Assembly: GCA_029204225.1 (NCBI GenBank)
Contig: CM055092.1
Span: 45,518,087-45,582,086, forward strand
DNA: 64,000 bases
Direction of reading: 5' to 3'
Origin: Diphasiastrum complanatum
Taxonomy: Eukaryota; Streptophyta; Lycopodiopsida; Lycopodiales; Lycopodiaceae
In this document: positions 33,386 through 46,100 of the stretch, in pieces
Layout of the letters: the number at the start of each line of letters is the position of its first letter
Numbering within the stretch: position 1 is the stretch's first letter
The notes under the pieces: generated by a model
What the model saw: the letters and a program-made list of their open reading frames with translations, nothing else
What the model was told of the DNA's origin: nothing
The model's database searches: none
Program-made: the position numbers and the translations under genes

Positions 33386-33466
33386 TTATGTCTCTCAACC
33401 TGACTAGGCAATTGCCTGTGACACAAAAGAGTGCTTTGGCTATTAGTGGGGAAGGTATCCCCCCGG

Positions 33467-33648
33467 TGTAGCGCAGGCATCCCAAAGGGAGCCGAGAACC
33501 AACTTACCTTCCCAGCTCTCAACTCTTGTCGTCCAAACCCACTTGACATACAAGCAACCAACTCGCCAACAACGGTCAGACTTAACCAGCTTGAAGTTTG
33601 GAAACCAACATTGAGATCCAACCTGGCGCCATGCCAGATCAGGGGTCT
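33467..33648 (-). repeat. B-family LTR end fragment
   Basis: Begins TGTAGCGCAGGCATCCC and follows the same order as 35,606-35,790, breaking off near 33,648. There is no primer-binding site beside it. Confidence 0.75.
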
Positions 33649-33879
33649 AATTCAAAGAGAGCTACTTGAAGCAAAGTTAGATGTATACTTTTTTTTTTGA
33701 CTGTGAGGCAACTGACCAGTGATGGAATTGTGAAAGTCATGTTTTGCGCGACGGACATGGTGCTTCAAACAAACACGAAGAGATAGTTCGTATGTCGATC
33801 AAACTGGTGTGGGGCCCCTTGACTCTCCACAAGGTCAATGGTTACATTTGGATTGATTCAAAGGTAGCTACTTCGAGCT

Positions 33880-34110
33880 AAGTGAGAGGTGCATTGCGGA
33901 GTACTCAATCTTTGCCTACCTTAAAGAGCCAAAAGAAAAAAGATCAAGATCAGGTTGGGACAAGGAGAGAAATCAAGGTGCAAAAGCAAGAAGGCATGGA
34001 GTGGGCCATGAAGTGGGTGATCAATAATAAATTCTTTGGCTCAAGGAGCCTCGTAAATGATCAAATCTGGAGCTCATGGAGTTAGCTCAAAGAGGTTCCA
34101 AAGTCAAGGG
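33880..34110 (+). repeat. Unknown repeat, second copy at 56,286-56,531
   Basis: GGACAAGGAGAGAAATCAAGG, GTGCAAAAGCAAGAAGGCATG and TTTGGCTCAAGGAGCCT recur in reverse orientation at 56,286-56,531. Both encode a similar Lys/Gln-rich peptide (RRE-KVQKQE-MEW--KW--N-K-FGSRSL). It may be part of the internal region of a transposon; I cannot assign it. Bases 34,110-35,090 that follow show no gene. Confidence 0.55.
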
Positions 34111-35089
34111 CAGAAGTGACAAGGTGGATATTTCAGCAATTTCAACAACTTTCAGTTCAAACAAAAAGGGCAGTCAAGGGACTTCAACATCTACTCAATA
34201 TGAAACAAACGGAACATCTTATCAAATTGCAATCATGATCTAGGGACAAAAATTCGTCTTCCCAACAAGATGGAATATTCGCGACAACACCACCATCGCC
34301 ATCATCAATAAGCAGTTGGTTTTACGTAAGCGATACAATATCCACGCTTTTCCAATTGCCTCACCATCGCCATCACCTACCAGTGACGGGCTCTCAAGTT
34401 GCATTACATCAAAGGAAAAATCTATATGCAAACCGACGCAGACGATGAGTGTTCCTACCAACGCCAACAATGATGCTTCATTGGATGAACGTACATTGAG
34501 CAGTGGTCATAATCTCTTCTCAAGCATATACTACCATTGTTCTACATCATTAATTTGATCATCTACAGAGGCCACAAGAAGCACAAGTCATCAACGAGCG
34601 AAATCCTATGGCCTATGCAAACTGAAGGAATCTCACGTCAATCAGATCTCAAAGTTATGAGCGCACGATCTCAATGACAAATTATTTCAAAAGGCGAGCA
34701 ATGATGATTCTGTGGAGAATTGTACAAAGAGCATTGGTTATATTATGGAGAGATATGGAAAACCACACAATACTTATCTCATTCAATTTTTCCATCCATT
34801 CATTCCCTCATATTCCACCATATGGGCAATCTTGAAACTTCATCTCACTTCTCCCATCCTTGTTTCAAGACCTCATTTCCACCCGATGGATCGATCTGAA
34901 CTTCATCTGGGTTATGAATTGAAACACTTTTTAAAACAAACAACTCTATGACATCTGCAGCAGACCACTGATGCTGTTTAGAAGCTCCAAGAGAATAAAG
35001 CAAGAATGATAGAGGCTCTCACCAATAAAATGCCAGTCCTGTTGCCGCAAAAGAGATCAGCTTCTTGATAACTACAAAGCACACTAATC

Positions 35090-35535
35090 TAATGACAACA
35101 CCCTGTCTCATCTGTCCTATGTGCAGAAAACGCTAGACCCTTACATGTCAAGGGCAACACCTTGACTCGACACCTTGACTCATCAAGTCTCTCGTTCTGT
35201 CGACCACCCAACCGGAGGACGCACCCATGCTTTCACAATTAGACAGCACATTGCCTCAGTAATGCCCCACTTATAGCTAAACAATCAGCAACTATCCTCA
35301 AATATGTCACCCCACACCCCCTTAAGACATAGACGGTGCTTTTACCTACCTAGACAGCACTTTGTCTCATCTGTCTTACATGCAGACAGTGCCAGGCCCG
35401 AACAGAGAGAATTGACCGTGCTTACACCTCAAGTGCAGCACCTTGACTCATCATGTTCTCCGTTCTCCCAACCACCCCGAACGTGCACACACCCATGCTT
35501 ACACTGTGGGCAGTACATTGCACAACACTTGTCTT
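35090..35535. repeat. Internal duplication in a B-element leader
   Basis: Two copies, about 35,092-35,270 and 35,353-35,530, share TTTGTCTCATCTGTC, CATGCAGA-A-TGCCAG, CACCTTGACTCATCA, CTCTCGTTCTG and CACCCATGCTT. They lie just inside the B-family primer-binding site, in the untranslated leader position. Confidence 0.7.
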
Positions 35536-35591
35536 GATGAACCTCAAACAATGGCCATTTTTGTGAGATCCGCATAGCTGACCGACTAGTC

Positions 35592-35604
35592 GGCTCTGAT
35601 ACCA
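35592..35604 (-). other. B-family primer-binding site
   Basis: The minus strand reads TGGTATCAGAGCC two bases after the LTR end, as at 9,811. Confidence 0.88.
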
Positions 35605-35605
35605 C

Positions 35606-36210
35606 ATGTAGCGCACGCATCCCAAAGGGAGCTAGGAATCACAACTTAGCTTCTCAATGTTCAAATCTTGCCATCCGAACTCACTTGACATACAAGTATC
35701 CAACTCACCAACAATGATCAGACTTAACCAACTTGAAGTTTGGAAACCAACATTGAGACAACTTGGTGCCATGCCAGATCAAGGATCCCAATGTGAGTGA
35801 CTTTCGTCCAAGCAAGCTGTCCGACATAAACTCAACTAACTTGAAGCTTTGTTACAAACGAGTAACATCCATTCCAAGCAAGTCGTCTGACTTACATCAG
35901 ACTTAATAAACTCAGGGCTTTGTCACGAGCGCTGGAAGCCAACCTGGTGCCACGCCAGACTGGACAACCATAAACAAGCAACTTTCACCCAAGCAAGACA
36001 TCCAACTCAGCCGACAGGTTAGAGCCCAGTTCCCCAAGAGCTTAACCCATTCACGTTCATGCAAGGAACACTCACTCAGAACTACAAGTCGTGACAGATT
36101 TGAAGACAATCACTTCCTGGACAGAATGTTTCCTACAGCAGGCCGCTGGCGTCCTGGACTGAATGGTCCCGATAACATATCACTGGCACCCGGGATACGT
36201 TCCTCAGCTA
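35606..36210 (-). repeat. B-family LTR, first of two tandem units
   Basis: A 605-bp LTR portion ending (plus strand) CCTCAGCTA, directly joined to a second unit that starts ATGTAGCACATGCATCC. The truncation point in this unit corresponds to CTCAGCTA at 36,814 in the next. Confidence 0.8.
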
Positions 36211-36890
36211 ATGTAGCACATGCATCCCAAAGGGAACCGGAAACCATGACTTAGCTTCCCGGCTTTCAACTCTTGCATCCGAACCCACTTGACATACCAG
36301 CAGCCACCTCGCCAACAATGATCAGACTTAACGAACTTGAAGTTCGAAAACCAACATTGAGATCCAACTTGGCGCTATGCCAGATCGAGGGTCCCAATGT
36401 GAGTGACTTCCCTCCAAGCAAGCCTCCTCACATACATCAAACCCTAACTTGAAGCTTCATTACAAACATGTAACATCCATTCCAAGCAAGTCGTCTGACT
36501 TACATCAGACTTAACCAACTCAAAGCTTCGTCATGAGCGCTGAAAGCCAACCTAGCGTCACGCCAGACTGGACAACTTTAAACAGGTAACTTCCATCCAA
36601 GCAAGCCATCCAACTCAGCCGACAGGTTAGAGCCCATTCCCCAAGAGCTTAACCCATTCACGTTCATGCAAGGAACACTTAGAACCACAAGTCGCGATAG
36701 ATATGAAGACAACCAGTTCATGGATCGAATGGTCCCAGCAACATACCACTGGCATCCCAGACCGAATGGTCCCGACGACATACCATTGGCGTCTTGGGAT
36801 ACGACTCTCAGCTAAGTGCCAGATCAAAAAGATTTGAAGCGGCCTTAAACTGGCACTTTTACCAAACACTAAAACCCAGAAGGTAATCAG
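36211..36890 (-). repeat. B-family LTR, second tandem unit
   Basis: Repeats the first unit at a spacing of about 605 bp and extends 75 bp further (AGTGCCAGATCAAAAAG to AACCCAGAAGGTAATCA). The extension matches 57,360-57,450. It is then cut off by gypsy B2 sequence. Confidence 0.8.
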
Positions 36891-36907
36891 ATAAAGTTTG
36901 AGAAAAG

Positions 36908-37560
36908 TAAAACTGGATGCATAGCTAGATGGCTGTTAATACTTGAGAAATTCACATTCCACCTAGTTGTCAGGAAAGGCACACAATACTTCATGGCCGA
37001 TCACCTTTCCAGACTTCCCAATGCTGAAAAAGTCGATGTACCACTCAATGACGATCTACCTGATGCATGCCTTTTCCAGATTGATGCCACTCCACTATGG
37101 GTTGAGGAAATCACTCAGTTCCTTACTACTGGCTAGCTTAAAAATGGACTAAACACAGTCGCAAAAAGAATTTTTTTGATAAAAGCGGAGCCCTTTCAAC
37201 TTATCTCATGAGAGTTAAATAAAAGAGGTGTTGACGGTATTATACGATGATGCGCTTATGAATCTGAGATATGACCTATCATATCTCAAGCACATGAGGG
37301 CATTGGTGGTGGTCACTTCTCTGTAGAAGCGACTGCAAAGATAATCCTCCGTGCGGGCTTATGGTGGCCATCACTATTTAAGGATACATTTGCTATCATC
37401 AAAATATGTGATGTCTGCCAACGAGCCAGAAAGACTACAAAGGTAGACTTTGCACCGCTTACCCCCATTATAGAAGGCGAAGCTTTTTATAAGTGGGGTA
37501 TAGACTTTGTTGTTGGGCCCATCAGCCCAGCAGCCAAGAACCAAAATCCACAGTCATTTG
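36908..37560 (+). pseudogene. Gypsy B2 RNase H end and integrase zinc finger
   Basis: The frame reads ARWLLILEKFTFHLVVRKG and TQYFMADHLSRLPN, the end of Ty3/gypsy RNase H. Then comes LWVEEITQFLTTG and, after stops, the integrase HHCC finger: AHEGIGGGHFSVEAT, AGLWWPSLFK and ICDVCQRARKTTK. The core begins FYKWGIDFVVGPIS, with the first catalytic Asp, and is cut short at about 37,560. The same blocks in element D (GRITRWLLLLLEFDF, HEGMGGGHFASD, CDVCQRT) show a shared lineage. Confidence 0.88.
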
Positions 37561-38208
37561 CACCTCAGTGACGTGCAAACTTTCAAAGACTTCTGACGAT
37601 CAATTTCTGGAAATTTTCATGCTCCCATGACCGTTTGTGGCACTCTATTATCCATTCCATCCGTGCTCTATAACGCCATCAACTTCTCCAGTGTCATCAC
37701 TCACCATCAAGCACACCAATAGAATGTCATCAAACATACCTTTTGAGAAAACCTAATCTGCCAGAAATCACAAATTTGCTCAAACTTTTGCACAAAGACA
37801 CACTGAGGGGTAGTGCAACTGGAGCACAAATCATGGCTCTAGTTTCACTATTGTGAAAGACAATCCATCCTTCAAATACCATCTTTTCCATCCTTCCTTG
37901 CCACAATAGTTTTCTGCCACACTTTGTTTGCAAACTGTTGTTTACACACACTGCTCAACTTTGGATCGAGCCCTCTGCTCAGCTTTGAACCGAGCCCCTG
38001 CTCAGCTCTCGATCCGTTCACATCTCAACCAAGCCCCTGAGCCAAACCAGCTGACACTACCGGTTCCATCTCGACCGCGCCGCATCCACCAGTGCCATCT
38101 CGTCCTAGCCGAGTCCACCAGTCACATCTCAACTGAGCTGAGTCACCCAAAATCCTGTTACAGATCTTGACCAAGCCTCATTTTCCAAAGAACATTTCCA
38201 AACTAGAA

Positions 38209-41200
38209 ATGTCTTCACATCACTCGTCTGGCTCTGATGACCCTGATGGAAAAAAGATCGACATTAGCATGGGCAGCCTCGACATTGCTAAAATGACACA
38301 TGGTATCAGCAAGCCCATCAGTTCTTGACATAGATAGAATTCCAAATCCCTGTTCTGTCTGGCTACCAAAGCCCTTTTTTCCTCCACATTGCCTATGCCT
38401 CATACAAGCCCACAGACAGGTCTTTCCAATTTGTCATTTCTTCGAACAAGAACCATTTCTATACTATATATCTACAGCAGACATACATACATTCGACATC
38501 CCTCGAGGACCGAATGCAGTCACGAGAACCTTACAGAAGATTGAGACCACAGCCTACTTCAAGTTTATTGATCCTTCAGTTGAAAAGTAAAAGAACAAGG
38601 ATGGTTATCGGTCTAATGCTATCAATGATCAACCTCTAGCTGCTGCTTGTGCTTACCTCACAAAGTACACCCAACGTTACAAGTCCAAGTTCCTCAAGAT
38701 ACCAATGTCCATGTTTCACATGGTGGCAGATTCACGACTGCACGGCTAGAACCTCTATGACTGGGTCAAGTTTGCTTCAAATTTCCTTCATGACCGTGTC
38801 AAAAATCACTAGCCCTCCACCTTGTTGGGCATAGACCTCACATTGCAGCAGGTGAGCAACAGACCCAAGTTGCGAGAAATGTTGCAGTTAGCTGGCAAAG
38901 CTTGGAATATATCACTCCAGTAATCAAAGTCCAAGCGTTCAGCTTTCCGCAAGAGAACATTATTCCCACAGGGGCCACCACCCAAGAGGCCTAATAAAAG
39001 CACCTTGAAGCTGCAAGTCAGGAAGCAACCCACCTCCTCAGCTTTACAACAAGATCCAGCTCTTAAAGAGTCTTCTGCTTAGCAAGCCGATGACACCTCC
39101 AAGGCAAAGCTTCCAAAGACACGCCAATAGAGGACAAGAAACAAGATGATGGCAAAGAAGCCTTCTCCAGATAGCACGGAGACTGATGAATCAGAATATG
39201 AAGGTGAAAAGCTCCAAAGAAAACCACGAGCAACGAGACAAGCCACACCATCTCAGCAAACATCCTCTGGATCGACGGACATCACAATCCACATCAAGAT
39301 CTCCATTCAAGCAACACACATCACCAACTCACGTCATTGATGGTGCTGCTGAACCTGTCACATCCCTAGTTGTGGATACAAGCATGGAGTCACATATAAG
39401 CCCACCTAATTTGGTGACAACTCCCCCCATACTAATAACAACATCAATGCCACTAACTTCACCACCGGCACAAATTTTGGGAGTGGAGGGATATGTAAAT
39501 ATCATTCCCAAGGACACAACAGCAGTAGAAGCAGGCCCAACATGTCCACGTTATTACGAACACGCCTTCATATTTTGATGTTGCAGACCTGGTTGACTTA
39601 GACGACGACGACAACGATGGCAAGGTAGATCAGTCTGGGGGATTTCAGCTCCCACCAGCTAACGTCACCACCACCACCCAAGCCACTAATCCACCCATTA
39701 TTCTCGCAACCACCATCACTACTAATATCATTCCTCCATTCTTGCCATTACCACCTTCACGTCCCCATCAACCCATGTTTTTTGGACTAATGCCACCTCA
39801 CCACACCTCTGACAGATACCCAAGCATTTCTAATGCTGAAGAGATTCAGAGGTAGCCAAGCGTTCAATGATAAGCCTGTCTGAGACTAGCTACCATGTAC
39901 ATTGGTTGGTGAGCCAGCAAAAGGAATTGGAAAATAAGGTCAAGCAACAAGACCAGACCATAGCCGAGCAGCAAAAGTAGATAAGAGAAAAAAAAAAAAG
40001 ACAAAGGAGAAGAAAGTTTTGATAATGGAGCTAAAAGCCACAATGGCCGGGCAAGCAACAGAACTGAACAAGATCCAACAACAACTCAAGCAATGGATGA
40101 CCCAGATCGACCAAACTTGAGATGGATCGTTAGCGCAATGACGGTTCATGCTGCTCAAGTGAAGCTCCAGGAAATTCAGATCCAAGCTCCTCAAGCCCCA
40201 ACCATGAGGATGGAAAAATACATAAGGCTGATCCAAGAGAGAGAGGCGGACAAGAAAAACTTTGAGTATGTTGTGTGGCGAAACAGGAAAAAGTCATTCT
40301 CGAGTACCAAAAACAACTAGAAGAAGTGACGAAGGCCCTGCAACAGGTCTTGGACAAAGTGAACCAGTTATAGAATACGACGTGCAAGGCCCAAGTAGGA
40401 ATCTATGGTCAAAAACCCAGGGACAATGACAGAGATGATGGACTGAATAATTACGACGGGAATGCTCAATAGTTAGATGGAAGCTCAGGATCGGATGACA
40501 AGAGGACCGCAGCTGATTCTAGAACTTTTCCTATTCTCCCACCTAACTACAAGACTCCATCTTATTCTGCCTTCAATTTCTCCCTTCCCAAACCTTCATA
40601 CCCACTTATCCCGTTCCTCCACCCTCCTCCTCTCAACTCCCTCTAAGCCGACTTCTGAGACCACTCCAAGGACCTCCTAAGACGTACAAGGCCCAACGAG
40701 ACGAGTTTCTAAAATAGCTTAGTTTCCTTGGTGCGGCATACAACCTTATTAATCCCACTCCTACTAAACCCATCACCCCCATGCCAATTTTGCCAGATCA
40801 CACTCCATCTAACCTCCCTGAGATTAACACTGATGCTGGAGGATGTGATGACTCCCAGGATTATCTGCCAGAAACACGAAGATTTTTGCCATGTCTTGCT
40901 AACTTTAACGGGCGAAGCTAAGCCCTCAACAAGTGAAAGGGCCAGAAAAGGTGATACAGGCGCCAAGGCTTTAGACGAGTACTTGGCAAAGCTGCAACAA
41001 CAATGCAAGGCAATCCCACCAATCGAGCCAAGACCCTATATGGCTGATACACGAGAATCCGAAAAGTTTGAGAGAAAATACCCTCAAAATATGAAAATAT
41101 GACATTGATCAAAGCCAATATTCCACAAGGGTCAAGATCATTGCTGCATTGCAACCACAGCCTGAATGGCGGAATAAAATCCTGAAGAATAGTAGGAGAC

Positions 41201-41935
41201 TGCACGAATACTAAGGGCATCGGCCTGGAAGAGAATTGATCCCTTCTATATGCCAATCAAAAGAAGAAACCCATGGCCAATGGAGCGACCACATGTTAAA
41301 GTTGTCAACTGGCCGGTGATTCTAGGGATTTCAGAAAGCTTAACAGTCGATGTGACCTGAGGCCGCAACTACTGGATTTTGGCCACAAATATAAATCCGA
41401 CGTTGAGTTATGCATGCAAGAGAGTGCCGAGTATTGCAGATTGATGGCCTTTCTCATGAGTCAGGAGTGTTTCAGGGATCGAGGCTTAGACCCGATAAGG
41501 ATGAACCCCAACATATCCCTCCAATACGAAGATGACCACCAGATGATGGCCCCTGACTCTATTATAGAATGGCTTTCATGTCCTCTCATTATGTCACAAT
41601 GGTGGAAGACTGGCAGGAATTTGGATTCATCGAAAAGGTGCGAGACTACCTAGGGCCATTACCCTTCGGAAGCAAATTACGCTTCCAAGTATTTGAAGCC
41701 CTAGGACGGAAGATGAGTGCGTGAAAACAATCTGCAAGGTGACAAGGCGAGCAGGACTCACAGAAGGTTCTCAAGTGGGTAGGAATGTAAAGACCATTGA
41801 GAGATCTCAAATTTTGCGAAACAATTCTGTGACAAATAAGCACTTGGTTTTACGAAAGCCACCGAAGATCCACGCTTTTCCAAGCACCAAGCAGAAACGA
41901 CGTCATTCCATATGTGTTGTAGTGAGTCCTACAAC
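38209..41935 (+). pseudogene. Gypsy B2 long 3' region (accessory reading frame)
   Basis: A decayed long frame lies between integrase and the polypurine tract. It opens MSSHHSSGSDDPDGKKIDI at 38,209. A globular part follows (FDIPRGPNAVTRTLQKIE, NDQPLAAACAYLTKYTQRY, NLYDWVKFASNFLHDRV), then a Pro/Ser/Thr/Lys-rich stretch (39,100-39,750), a coiled coil near 39,895-40,120 (WLVSQQKELENKVKQQDQT, ATELNKIQQQLKQ), a second Pro-rich segment (40,500-40,800) and a C-terminal part. Element D has the same order of parts in the same place. Function is unknown. Env-like or tether roles are only guesses. Confidence 0.5.
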
Positions 41936-41940
41936 AGATT

Positions 41941-42301
41941 AGAGGGGGATGATGTTGACAGATTCTAAGGAATCTCTAAGATGTCGAGCCAAGCTATTCT
42001 ACAGAACATCTCTCACCCAAGACTGAGGAGGTCCCTGAGAAAGAAGAGAAGATTGAGAATGAGAGCCGAGAATTACTAGCTAGGATAACAGTTTAATATC
42101 ATGTGAGCCTCATGGTGAATCCCAAGAGAAGGAATGACCATGTAGGAGTTAGTATGTGTAGCCACTTGTAATAATTGTGATAGACCTCTCTTAAATAAAA
42201 TAGAGTGAGCCACCTTTTGATGGTGACCTCTAGTGGAGGAACTAATTCCACTTGTAAATTGTAATTGTGGAATTGCCACTTAGGCTCCACATAGGCAGCT
42301 C
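41941..42301 (+). repeat. Gypsy B2 polypurine tract and start of its 3' LTR
   Basis: AGAGGGGGA (41,941-41,949) precedes TGTTGACAGATT at 41,953, a standard polypurine tract/LTR edge. The LTR is interrupted at 42,301 by element D and resumes at 55,546. A related diverged segment is at about 62,225-62,420 (GAGCCCCATGGT-GTCCC, GACAGCCATGTGGGAG). Confidence 0.65.
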
Positions 42302-43152
42302 TGTTGGGAATACCCCCAACACTGTGGGGTCGAAGATCTCTCGTAGTATAGCGCTTTCGCTTGTCAACAAAGGTTAGATCACTGGATAGGTGCCTAACTA
42401 TGCATAGATGCTACTTTTAGTTAAATTCCTACTTTCTCCCTTAACTCTACTCACCACTATGCTACTCCTCTTTAACTCTACTCCTCTACACTAGCATTCA
42501 TCATAGTTGGGTGAAGGGAAGAGAGAGAAAAGAAGAGGTTGAGAAGAGAAGAGAGAAAGAGAGAGAGAGAGAGAGATAGAGAGTGAGGGTGGAGGTTAGC
42601 TCAAATGCTCCTTATGCTTGCTAATGGAAAAGCATTCACTATGGCGAACAATAAACATGAAAATAGAAAGCAATGGAAAACACAATCAAGAGCATTAGCA
42701 AGTAGTGAATAGCAAATGAGGATGCTTCTCTTCCAAAAATGGTAGAGTTTCCTCCTTCTCATTAAGCATCCAAATAGTGTACAAATGGTGTCTTTTTATA
42801 AAATGGGAAAGGCCCTTGCCCCTCAATCTTATTGGCTAATATTCACAATGATACTAACCATTCATCTTGGACCCAACTTGATCCAAGGGTCCACAAAAAG
42901 TACATTGGAAATCACAATATTCATGTGAGTCCCAATTTGGACCCAACTCTAAAAAGTGATCTCTAAGTTTAAAAATGACATTGGGCCTCTAGTTTATTTT
43001 AATTACAAGGCCCAAGTCAAGTTTATTTTATTTACAACTTCAATTGCATGCTCATTGGGCCATGGGCTTATACACGCAGGATGTCATGCCCTTGCAACAC
43101 ATTTTATTGGAGGATTTTATCTATTTACACTTTGTTGGGCATACCCCCAACA
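42302..43152 (-). repeat. Gypsy D 3' LTR with an extra 21-base end
   Basis: In element orientation it starts TGTTGGGGGTATGCCCAACA. Where the 5' LTR ends (CCCCACA at 42,323), this LTR continues with GTGTTGGGGGTATTCCCAAC and a final A. That addition is a second copy of the LTR's own palindromic first 20 bases. The target duplication lies outside this extra part. Confidence 0.85.
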
Positions 43153-43159
43153 GGACCCA

Positions 43160-46100
43160 CGGCCCAAAGTAGTGCCGGTCCCTTGGCACTCTGCCGGTTT
43201 AGTAGAGCGTTCTCTTGGACCGCCTCTGGTGGATGAGATATCCCATAACGTCTTCCATGAAGTTGAGATGGTCCAGTTTCTTCGAGTCCTTTGGCGTATG
43301 GAAGGACTTGTGAACTCCTGTCAACCATTCCTGATCCACCCATGCTTGGAATCATTTCGTCCAGGGATCACCAAGGAATGCAGCTCGATAATATACGCGA
43401 GCGACTGGCAGCTGGTCTTCGACTTTGTCAGAAGCGAGTGCCTTATTTGGATCAAAGAATATGGAGGGAAGGAGATTATCCCATTTTGCTTCAATGCCCA
43501 TTAAATATTCCAAGTCCCGGACGTAATGGCTGCCGCACGGACTGTGGTATCGGGGCAATTGATGTAGTGGCTGGCGAATGCGGAGAGAGCCCTTCTGGCA
43601 TCTACATCCGTTGTCCACCCATATTCAAATTTGATGATTGGCCAGTTGAAATTGTTGAGTGTGATCTGGTCCAGAGGAATGCCGCATTCTGTCCATTTGG
43701 ATCTTCTTGGACATGATAGGAAATGCGCGTTCACCCGTAACTGTTGCGGACTCGTCACGTAAGCCTTGATGGCCGTAGGGTCTCTCTCAAATAACTGTTG
43801 TTGCCACTCCGATTGTAGTTGGAGGGCGGGTAAGGCTTGCAGTTCTTTTCCCTTAATGGTCTGAGCTGAGAACGATAATTGTCAGCCATCTCTTGATGAC
43901 TCGTGGGGATATTTGGATAAAAATTCATTGATGTTCTCCTCCATGGATTTCGGTCTTCGGAAGGCCCGGTTGGTAGATAACGTTTGTGACCCTCTGGATG
44001 ATGTTGCTGGGTCCTGGCTGGTGGTTGCGCCTTGGCTCTGGTCGCGCATCTCAGCGACCGCATCTGTTTGCCCTTGGTCATGGCCTTCGGACCCTTGATC
44101 TGGTTGAAATCCCCCTGCTGCCTGCTGGCTCTGGTCTTGGCTGGTACTAGCCTGTGCAGCGTCAAAATCAGGTGGCGGTGGAATTACCAAGGGAGAGGGC
44201 TGGGCCTTCGTTTCCATGTATTTTTGGCATGCCTTGAGGGCTTGCTTGGCCTGGGTGAGCTCTTGCGTTGCGCTTGTCCGATACTTATTGAACTCCACCT
44301 GATAGTTGTTCAGGGTTTGGCTATAAATCTGTACCTGACGCCGTAGAAGATTCATCTCTAATTGGGAAAGCGGCCTTGTGTCCGGTGTAGATTGAGCTAA
44401 GCAGACGAGTTTCTCATCTTGTAAGACTTTAACCCCCATCCCCAGATGCGTGTTCTCTACTTCCAAAAGTGTAAGTTGTGTCTGGATGGGAGCAAGTCGT
44501 TGGGATGCTTCAGTTTGAAGCTCCCGCACCTTTGTGGAGGCCTCCGTCAACGCTTTGGAGAGGCTTTAAATATATTTGTTTAGGCCCTCCTCCTTCTACT
44601 GCAACTTGGCAATCTCCTGGTGCCCTGCTTGTTCGTGTTATTGAGCTAGAATCAGCTCTTGCTGCAGCTTGGTGAGGTCTACTCGCAGTTGTGTATTATT
44701 TGTTGTCAACTGTAGTACCCTACTTTCCAGAATAGCTTTGGCTGCTACCACATCCAGGATGTATTTTCCTAGGGTTTGATACGCCGTCGTTAGATCCATG
44801 AGAGCAGCTGGTACACTGGCACTGGCAGGGGCTTGTGTTGTATCGGCCCCAACGACTTGTGGAATTCCGTCGTCATTGTCCTCGATCAGATTTTCATTTA
44901 TCTTGATGCTACAAAAACTGTTTGTACAAATGCATCATCAGACAGCGGTTGGCTGCCCTCGGGAACCTTTGGCAAAGCGGGTGGGGTGTGAGAAACAACT
45001 ATGGAAATAGGGGCGATGATGGTTGTCCGAACGAGAGGATGGGAGGAACAGTGAGGAACTGAAGGGTGGTGTGGAGTATGGAAGAAGGTGAGGATGGAGC
45101 GAAAAGTGTCTGGCGTGGGAGTGAAAAATTGATAACTTGCATCCATGCCAAAGTGTCGGGGGACAGTTGCGAATCAGAAAGGTTGAATGTAAGAGGAGCA
45201 AAGGTGGTGGCAGGAGTAATGGAGGATGCGACGGTGATGAATGGAGCAGCGGACACTGGAAGAGAAGTAGGAGTGGTATCAACAGAAGAGACGAGGATGG
45301 AGACAGAAACAGATGTGGATGGAATAGGAAGAGAGGTAGCGACAATAGAAATTGGAGTGGGGGGTTGCACGGAAGACGAAGTGGCGGTGGTTGATGGAGT
45401 AGTTAGTGTGGCAGTGGAGACACGTCGTCAGGTAACAGGTGGAGATGTGGATGTAGAGGCAGCACCACGCATTCGTTTGCTGGCCGTTGTGTTAATGACT
45501 GCAGGTTGGGATGAGGTAGATGCTTGAGATGGTGGGTAAAGGTAAGTATGTGGCACAAGGTTAGATAGGAGGGATGAGCATTGGAAACCGCGCACTTTCA
45601 TCTCGAAAAGTGCACAAGCAAAATTACACAATAGGGGTCCTGTTGCGATTCGCTCACGATTGTTGGGTTTGATGGAGTTTGTTAGTTCTCGAATAAGGAA
45701 GCTATGCCAGTCGTATGGCACAACGGAGGGGTTAGGGAATTCCAGAAAGGATTCCACTATCTAACTCAGCAGCGTAGACTGGATTCTCTCCTTGCGAAAT
45801 GTTGAAATAACTAGAAAGTTATTCAACAGATGTGCAGCTGTCTGGATGACGGGTTCCGTGATAGCTTCTATCAAGTAACCATTGTTAGTTTGGATGGGGA
45901 TTTCTGGTGTGGTTTGGGTGACGAATGGTTTGATCAGAGCTTTGGCGTGGCGATGGGAGATGGGTTGACGATCACAGGACATAATTCCAACGGTGATCAT
46001 CGAGTCGGCGTTAATCCTGACCTTGTATGTGGTACCTTGGTACAGGAAGTGGAAACGAGCCTTGTCCTCGTCCCAGGTGGCCTAAGCGTGAAGGGCGAGG

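Noticed and set aside
42302-42321. The palindrome before the D 3' LTR taken as the end of the B2 LTR
   Set aside because: The AGCTC duplication lies outside it at 42,297-42,301 and matches 55,541-55,545, so the palindrome belongs to D.
43291-43716. Plus-strand frames across 43.0-45.5 kb (for example 43,291-43,716 and 45,066-45,527)
   Set aside because: They are shadows of the minus-strand 3' frame of gypsy D. The low-complexity composition of that frame opens the opposite strand.
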